From Edwardsiella piscicida (GTDB taxonomy: Bacteria > Pseudomonadota > Gammaproteobacteria > Enterobacterales > Enterobacteriaceae): 64,000 bases of DNA. The stretch spans positions 1,168,917 to 1,232,916 of the forward strand of contig NZ_MPNU01000001.1 in assembly GCF_001896205.1 (NCBI RefSeq), read 5' to 3'. Position numbers and translations under genes: made by a program. Each line of letters starts with the position of its first letter. Positions within the stretch are counted from its first letter, which is position 1. Positions 59,561-64,000 of the stretch are shown here, in pieces. The notes beneath the pieces are model-generated. The model was given only the letters and a program-made list of their open reading frames with translations, had not been told where the DNA came from and ran no database searches.

Positions 59561-60631
59561 ATGAAAAGCCTAAGTATAAAACAGGCGCTGGCATTCACGC
59601 TGCTACTGCTGCTGGGCCTTTGCGTCAGCCGCCAGGCGTCCGCGCTCTCCTGCCGAGAGGGCAGTAATGCAGGGAGCTGGTCGCCCATCGGGAGTATTTA
59701 TCAGCGCATCGATATCGGGCGGCCGATTATCCTGTCCGCCGCCGACTTTACCGCCGGTAACCTGATTTGGCGTTCGCAGAACTTTACCACCACCTTTACC
59801 TGTTGGGATAACTGGAATACTGGAAAGGGAGAGCACGCCTACATTTACTGGAACCCGAAGGATGCGTTCGGGAGCCTGCACCGTTCGCTGTCGGTTGGGG
59901 TCTCGATCAACGGGATCGACTATGATGCGATTAACCTCAAGCAGAGCGGCAGCCGGCCCAGCGGCCCCGATCTGGGTGAGGGGACCTCAAACAGCGGCGG
60001 CGGCGTCGCCAGACCGCGTACGGTCACCGTCAGCTATTCGGTGTACATCAAGGCCACCGGCATCACGCCGCCGGCGGGTAACTTCCCGGCGCTGGGGCTG
60101 CCGTCGCTGTTTCAAATTGACGGCGTGGGCGGCTTGGACGCGCGCCCCAACGGCAACTTTAACGCCTATATCTCCGGGCTGGATAAGATCCAGGTGATCC
60201 ACTGCAACCCGCAGATCAGCGTGCTGGCGAATAACGGCAACAGTATCGACTTTGGTACGCTGAGCGCCGCCGGCGCGCGTCCGGGGGTTATCGCTCGCCA
60301 GATACCGTTCAGCATCAAGGCGACGCTGCGCGGCGGCGAGTGCGGCGGGCAGCAGCTACAGGCCAGCTTCAGCACCCTGAGGCCGGACGTCAGCGATCGA
60401 TCGCTGATCCTGCCGGATACCAACCCCGGCGTGGGGATTTTCCTGACGAAGGCGGGCGATACCAGCGCTACGCCGATCCCGCTGCAGACCAATGTCGACT
60501 TCGGCGGTCGGCTGCAGGATAAGCAGAATGAGGTGAGCGAGAACTTTACCGCCAATCTGAAATGGCTGACTAATCGGCCGACGGCGGGGCGCTTCCATGC
60601 GACGGCCAACATCGACGTCACCTTTAAATAG
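59561..60631 (+). CDS. Fimbrial tip adhesin (two-domain, FimH-like)
   Basis: 356 residues, about twice a pilin. Signal peptide to SRQASA, then an N-terminal receptor-binding domain with C31 and C81 (LSCREG, TFTCWDNW) rich in Trp/Tyr, and a C-terminal pilin domain with C215 and C261 and penultimate Phe (NIDVTFK). The lectin domain is poorly conserved in the family, so the receptor cannot be predicted. Twelve bases after the usher; last gene of the operon, with no separate minor pilins. Confidence 0.9.
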   Translation: MKSLSIKQALAFTLLLLLGLCVSRQASALSCREGSNAGSWSPIGSIYQRIDIGRPIILSAADFTAGNLIWRSQNFTTTFTCWDNWNTGKGEHAYIYWNPKDAFGSLHRSLSVGVSINGIDYDAINLKQSGSRPSGPDLGEGTSNSGGGVARPRTVTVSYSVYIKATGITPPAGNFPALGLPSLFQIDGVGGLDARPNGNFNAYISGLDKIQVIHCNPQISVLANNGNSIDFGTLSAAGARPGVIARQIPFSIKATLRGGECGGQQLQASFSTLRPDVSDRSLILPDTNPGVGIFLTKAGDTSATPIPLQTNVDFGGRLQDKQNEVSENFTANLKWLTNRPTAGRFHATANIDVTFK

Positions 60632-60901
60632 CCGGGTGCGCCGCCCCGTGGGTGGGGCGCGAATCCGGGTCACCTCCGCGGCGGCTTTTTGGCCGTCGCC
60701 CGCCCGATCCTCTCCCCGTTTTAGCATGCGCTGCATGTAACTCTAGAGTCTTTAATGCATTGTTAGGTGAGTCACGTCACAATAAATGGCTGATTTACAA
60801 CATAATCACCGCCTGATTCAGGGTAAGATAAGGGCGTTCGCCGCCGTGCCTCCCCCGTGGCTGACATGAGCGGCGCGTTATTGTGACAAGGAGAGAGGGC
60901 A

Positions 60902-62560
60902 ATGAAATTTACCTATCGGGGTGCCGCCTGCGCGATCGCGCTAACGCTGGCGCTGACGCCAGGCTGGTCGCTGGCCTGGGAAAAAGATAAAACCTATAAC
61001 CTGACCATTCTGCATACCAACGATCACCACGGCCACTTCTGGCAGAGCGAGCAGGGCGAATATGGCCTGGCTGCCCAGAAAACGCTGGTGGATCGCCTGC
61101 GCGCCGAGATTGCCGCCGAGGGCGGCAGCGTGCTGCTGCTGTCGGGCGGCGATATCAATACCGGGGTGCCGGAGTCCGATCTGCAGGATGCCGAGCCCGA
61201 TTTTCGCGGCATGAACCTGGTGGGCTACGATGCGATGGCCATCGGCAACCACGAGTTCGACAATCCGCTGAGCGTACTGCGCCAGCAGCAGAAGTGGGCC
61301 GATTTCCCGCTGCTGTCGGCCAATATCTATGCGCAGGATAGCGGCAAGCGCCTGTTCCAACCTTATCAGATGTTCGATCGCCAGGGGATCCGCATTGCGG
61401 TGATCGGCCTGACCACCGACGATACGGCCAAGATAGGCAACCCTGAATACCTGAAGAACATCGAGTTCCGTCCCCCGGCGGCGGAGGCCAAGGGCGTGGT
61501 CGAACAGCTGCGGGCCAACGAGAAGCCTGATGTGGTGATCGCCGCGACGCACATGGGTCACTACGACAACGGCGAGCACGGCTCCAACGCCCCGGGCGAT
61601 GTTGAGATGGCGCGCGCGCTGCCGGCGGGCTACCTCGATATGATCGTTGGCGGTCACTCGCAGGATCCGGTGTGCATGGCACAGGAAAACCGTAAGCAGG
61701 CGAACTATGTCCCCGGTACGCCCTGCGCGCCGGATCGCCAGAATGGGACCTGGATTGTACAGGCCCATGAGTGGGGGAAATATGTCGGGCGGGCCGACTT
61801 CACCTTCCGTAACGGGGAGCTGACCCTGCAGCGCTACCAGCTGATCCCGGTGAACCTCAATCGGCAGGAGAAGCAGGCCGACGGTTCGAAGACGCGGATC
61901 TACTATACCGAGGCGATCCCGCAGGATACGGCGATGCTGAAGCTGCTGACGCCGTTCCAGGATCAGGGGCAGGCCGCGCTGGGGGTGAAGATCGGCAGCG
62001 TAGAGGGGCGTCTGGAGGGGGATCGCAGCAAGGTTCGCTTTGAGCAGACCAACATGGGGCGCCTGCTGCTGGCGGCGCAGATGGAGCGAACCCATGCCGA
62101 CCTGGGCGTGATGAGCGGCGGCGGCGTGCGTGACTCGATGGACAGCGGCGATATCAGCTATAAGGATGTGCTTAAGGTGCAGCCGTTCGGCAATACCGTC
62201 GCCTATGTCGACATGAGCGGCGCGGAGCTGGAGAAATACCTGGGCGTCGTCGCCAATAAAAAGCCCAACTCCGGCGCCTATGCGCAGTTTGCCAATCTGA
62301 GCCTGACGGCGGACGGCAAGCAGGGGGTCAGCGACGTGAAGATCGGCGGGAAACCGCTGGTGGCCGATCGGACCTATCGCGTGGCGCTGCTGAGCTTTAA
62401 CGCCAGCGGCGGCGATGACTACCCCAATGTGACCCAGCATCCGGGCTACGTGAACACCGGCTTCGTTGACGCCGAGGTGCTGAAGGACTATATCCAGCGC
62501 CATTCGCCGATCAAGGCGACGGACTATCAGCCGAACGGTGAGATCGTGTATCGCGATTAA
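60902..62560 (+). CDS. ushA: Periplasmic UDP-sugar hydrolase / 5'-nucleotidase
   Basis: Hydrolyses UDP-glucose and nucleotides in the periplasm for salvage. 552 residues (E. coli 550). Signal peptide ending TPGWSLA, metal motifs ILHTNDHHGHFW, GGDINTG, GNHEFDNP and GGHSQDPVC, then the C-terminal substrate domain (SGGGVRDSMDSGDI, SFNASGGDDYPN). ATG after GGAGAGAGGGCA. The 270-base upstream gap shows no gene. Convergent with ybaK. Confidence 0.97.
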   Translation: MKFTYRGAACAIALTLALTPGWSLAWEKDKTYNLTILHTNDHHGHFWQSEQGEYGLAAQKTLVDRLRAEIAAEGGSVLLLSGGDINTGVPESDLQDAEPDFRGMNLVGYDAMAIGNHEFDNPLSVLRQQQKWADFPLLSANIYAQDSGKRLFQPYQMFDRQGIRIAVIGLTTDDTAKIGNPEYLKNIEFRPPAAEAKGVVEQLRANEKPDVVIAATHMGHYDNGEHGSNAPGDVEMARALPAGYLDMIVGGHSQDPVCMAQENRKQANYVPGTPCAPDRQNGTWIVQAHEWGKYVGRADFTFRNGELTLQRYQLIPVNLNRQEKQADGSKTRIYYTEAIPQDTAMLKLLTPFQDQGQAALGVKIGSVEGRLEGDRSKVRFEQTNMGRLLLAAQMERTHADLGVMSGGGVRDSMDSGDISYKDVLKVQPFGNTVAYVDMSGAELEKYLGVVANKKPNSGAYAQFANLSLTADGKQGVSDVKIGGKPLVADRTYRVALLSFNASGGDDYPNVTQHPGYVNTGFVDAEVLKDYIQRHSPIKATDYQPNGEIVYRD

Positions 62561-62605
62561 GCGTCGGGTTTCAGGCCGCGGGTAGCGGTCATCATCCCTA
62601 TAAAT

Positions 62606-62630
62606 AACGGCATGCGCGGCATGCCGTTTT
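62606..62630. terminator. Terminator between ushA and ybaK
   Basis: AACGGCATGC, loop GCG, GCATGCCGTT then TT. Short T-run; may serve both convergent genes. Confidence 0.65.
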
Positions 62631-62650
62631 CGATCGCGGCGAAGCCGGGC

Positions 62651-63136
62651 TCAGGCCGCGTCGCGCTTGGCGATATCGGCAAAGCTTCCCTGCAGCAGGG
62701 CGGCGAGATCGGCGGCGGCCAGCTCAATGTCTAATCCGCGCTTGCCGCCGGAGACAAAGATGGTGTCGAACTGGCGGGCGGGCGCGTCAATCACCGTCGG
62801 CAGACGCTTTTTTTGCCCCAGCGGGCTGATACCGCCGACCAGGTAGCCGGTGACGCGCTGAGCCAGCATGGGGTCGGCCATGTCGGCCTTTTTGGCGCCG
62901 AGTGCCTTGGCGACCTTCTTGAGATCGAGCTGGGTGGCGACCGGCGTGACGGCGACGGCGAGCTTCTTGCTGTCGCCGTTCAGGGCGACCAGCAGCGTTT
63001 TATAGACCCGATCGGCGCTCAGCCCCAGCTTGCGCACCACTTCGTCGCCGAAGTTGGTTTCATGGGGATCGTGCTCATAGGCATGCAGGGAAAAAGCGAT
63101 GTTATTTTTTTCCAGTAGCAGAACGGCTGGCGTCAT
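62651..63136 (-). CDS. ybaK: Cys-tRNA(Pro)/Cys-tRNA(Cys) deacylase YbaK
   Basis: Trans-editing protein that clears mischarged Cys-tRNAPro. 161 residues (E. coli 159). Conserved [19 protein letters not shown]-like [13 protein letters not shown] with the catalytic lysine, and [17 protein letters not shown]. Start [12 protein letters not shown] after GAGGTATTCCTA (complement). Confidence 0.96.
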   Translation of the reverse strand: MTPAVLLLEKNNIAFSLHAYEHDPHETNFGDEVVRKLGLSADRVYKTLLVALNGDSKKLAVAVTPVATQLDLKKVAKALGAKKADMADPMLAQRVTGYLVGGISPLGQKKRLPTVIDAPARQFDTIFVSGGKRGLDIELAAADLAALLQGSFADIAKRDAA

Positions 63137-63276
63137 TAGGAATACCTCATCATGCGTTTTGCGCCAGTATATATCATACAAAAACGTTGGCTAGCGCCGG
63201 ACGACGGCGTTGCATGGATCGCGTGCCGCGGGAGCGCGTCGGGATCACTCGGTGGATAACTTCCGGTGGATAACGG

Positions 63277-63306
63277 TTGCCAGCGCGGCTTGGCGATTGC
63301 TACCCT
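63277..63306 (+). promoter_or_regulatory. Likely chiX promoter
   Basis: TTGCCA (63277-63282), 18 bases, TACCCT (63301-63306), seven bases before the proposed chiX 5' end. Confidence 0.5.
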
Positions 63307-63313
63307 ATACGGG

Positions 63314-63398
63314 ATACCGGGTCCCTATGGGGGCCCGGCATAATAATAATATCTGAAGTTCCTCTTTGACTGGCCAATAGCGATATTGGCCTTTTTTT
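63314..63398 (+). ncRNA. chiX: Small regulatory RNA ChiX (MicM/SroB)
   Basis: Hfq-dependent sRNA that silences the chitoporin gene chiP and is titrated by the chb transcript when chitosugars are present. About 85 bases (E. coli 84), at the same place beside ybaK. Order: 5' stem-loop (ACCGGGTCCC with GGGGCCCGG), the CATAATAATAAT linker, the seed TGAAGTTCCTCTTTGAC (one base different from E. coli as I remember it), and the terminator GGCCAATA-GCGA-TATTGGCC plus seven T residues (63372-63398). The 5' stem has diverged but pairs. Targets are outside this window. Confidence 0.9.
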
Positions 63399-63427
63399 AT
63401 GCGCCGTGCGGGCGCCCGCAGAAGGGG

Positions 63428-64000
63428 TTAGGCAAACAGACTGATGATCAGCACGATGATCAGGCCGACCACCGAGTTAACCAGCTCCAGCAGCCCCCAG
63501 GTCTTCAGCGTGTCTTTGACCGACAGATCAAAATACCCTTTAAACAGCCAGAATGAGGCATCGTTGATGTGCGTCAGGGTGTTGGAGCCCGCGGCGGTGG
63601 CCAGCACCAGCAGCGCCGGATTCACGCCGACCAACTGACCGGTCGCCGGATCGAGTATGGCGGCGCTGATGATCCCGGCGGCGGTCATGGCCGAGACGAC
63701 GCCCTGGCCGGTCGCCAGACGGATCAGCACGGTGATAAGCCAGGCCATGATATAGGGGGAGACATTGCCATGGGACATCAGCATGCCGATGGTATCGCCG
63801 ATGCCGGTATCGATAATCGTCTGCTTCAGCACCCCGCCAGCGCCGATGATCAGGATTACCATGGCGATGCTTTTTACGGCGTTCTCAAAGGCGTTCATAA
63901 CCCACTGCATGTCGTGGCCGCGCGCGGTGCCGAACAGCACAAAGGCGACCAGCATGGCGATAAACATGGCGATGGGCGACGAACCGATAAAGTTGACGAC
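63428..64000 (-). CDS. GntP-family gluconate/sugar-acid permease (C-terminal part, runs off the window)
   Basis: The last about 190 residues of a GntP/GntT-family proton symporter; the N-terminus lies beyond 64000, so the frame is open to the window edge. Family stretches: [71 protein letters not shown]. Five or so hydrophobic segments. Substrate (gluconate, idonate or another acid) cannot be told from this part. E. coli has ybaP beside chiX instead. Confidence 0.85.
   Translation of the reverse strand, partial: VVNFIGSSPIAMFIAMLVAFVLFGTARGHDMQWVMNAFENAVKSIAMVILIIGAGGVLKQTIIDTGIGDTIGMLMSHGNVSPYIMAWLITVLIRLATGQGVVSAMTAAGIISAAILDPATGQLVGVNPALLVLATAAGSNTLTHINDASFWLFKGYFDLSVKDTLKTWGLLELVNSVVGLIIVLIISLFA

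Noticed and set aside
60941..62503. 520-codon minus-strand open frame inside ushA
   Set aside because: Low-complexity translation rich in His/Gln/Arg, typical of an antisense shadow of GC-rich coding DNA; ushA is complete.

Overview
The window is a contiguous stretch of enterobacterial core chromosome. Gene order follows the Escherichia coli nrdR-to-ybaK segment almost gene for gene. The DNA is GC-rich with strong G/C third-position bias, and the proteins are close to but clearly diverged from E. coli. That, with the gene losses and gains listed below, fits Edwardsiella (Hafniaceae) best. The genus is an inference from pattern recognition, since no search was run. There is no plasmid, prophage, IS element, tRNA or CRISPR array in the window.

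Layout. 1-5047: the start of a MalY/PatB-type C-S lyase, then nrdR-ribD-ribH-nusB-thiL-pgpA (nucleotide-reduction control, riboflavin, antitermination, thiamine, phosphatidylglycerol). 5128-12059: dxs-ispA-xseB (isoprenoid precursors) on the minus strand, thiI, yajL-panE, yajQ. 12095-16359: yajR, ampG-yajG, bolA. 16514-25662: the protein quality-control block tig, clpP, clpX, lon, hupB, ppiD. 25805-33491: a ComEA-like HhH protein, queC, an SgrR-like regulator, cof, decR, glnK-amtB with a sigma54/NtrC control region, tesB and the alkyltransferase-like gene.

33566-40561: 4.5S RNA (ffs), a heptanucleotide tandem repeat, hha-tomB, acrAB with divergent acrR and a ychN-like gene placed directly behind acrR. 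40778-45670: mscK, rsmS, a GlsB/YeaQ-type membrane protein, priC, ybaN. 45840-54992: apt, dnaX (with its programmed frameshift site)-ybaB-recR, htpG, adk, hemH, gsk. 55674-60631: a four-gene chaperone-usher fimbrial operon behind an AT-rich leader; this is the one clearly accessory block. 60902-64000: ushA, ybaK, the small RNA chiX, and the C-terminal end of a GntP-family permease running off the window.

Compared with E. coli as I remember it, mdlAB, ybaW, aes, ybaL, fsr and ybaP are missing from their usual positions. The fimbrial operon occupies the gsk-ushA junction, and ychN and a GlsB-type gene are found in unusual places. Regulation visible in sequence includes sigma32 promoters for lon and htpG, sigma54 plus NtrC sites for glnK-amtB, an AcrR operator, an RNase P-type leader for ffs, and many intrinsic terminators. 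I found no wholly new system. The points most worth following up are the fimbrial leader with its inverted repeats, the heptamer array after ffs, the acrR-ychN operon, the terminator between nusB and thiL, and the GC-rich hairpins without a U-tract at five of the convergent gene junctions.
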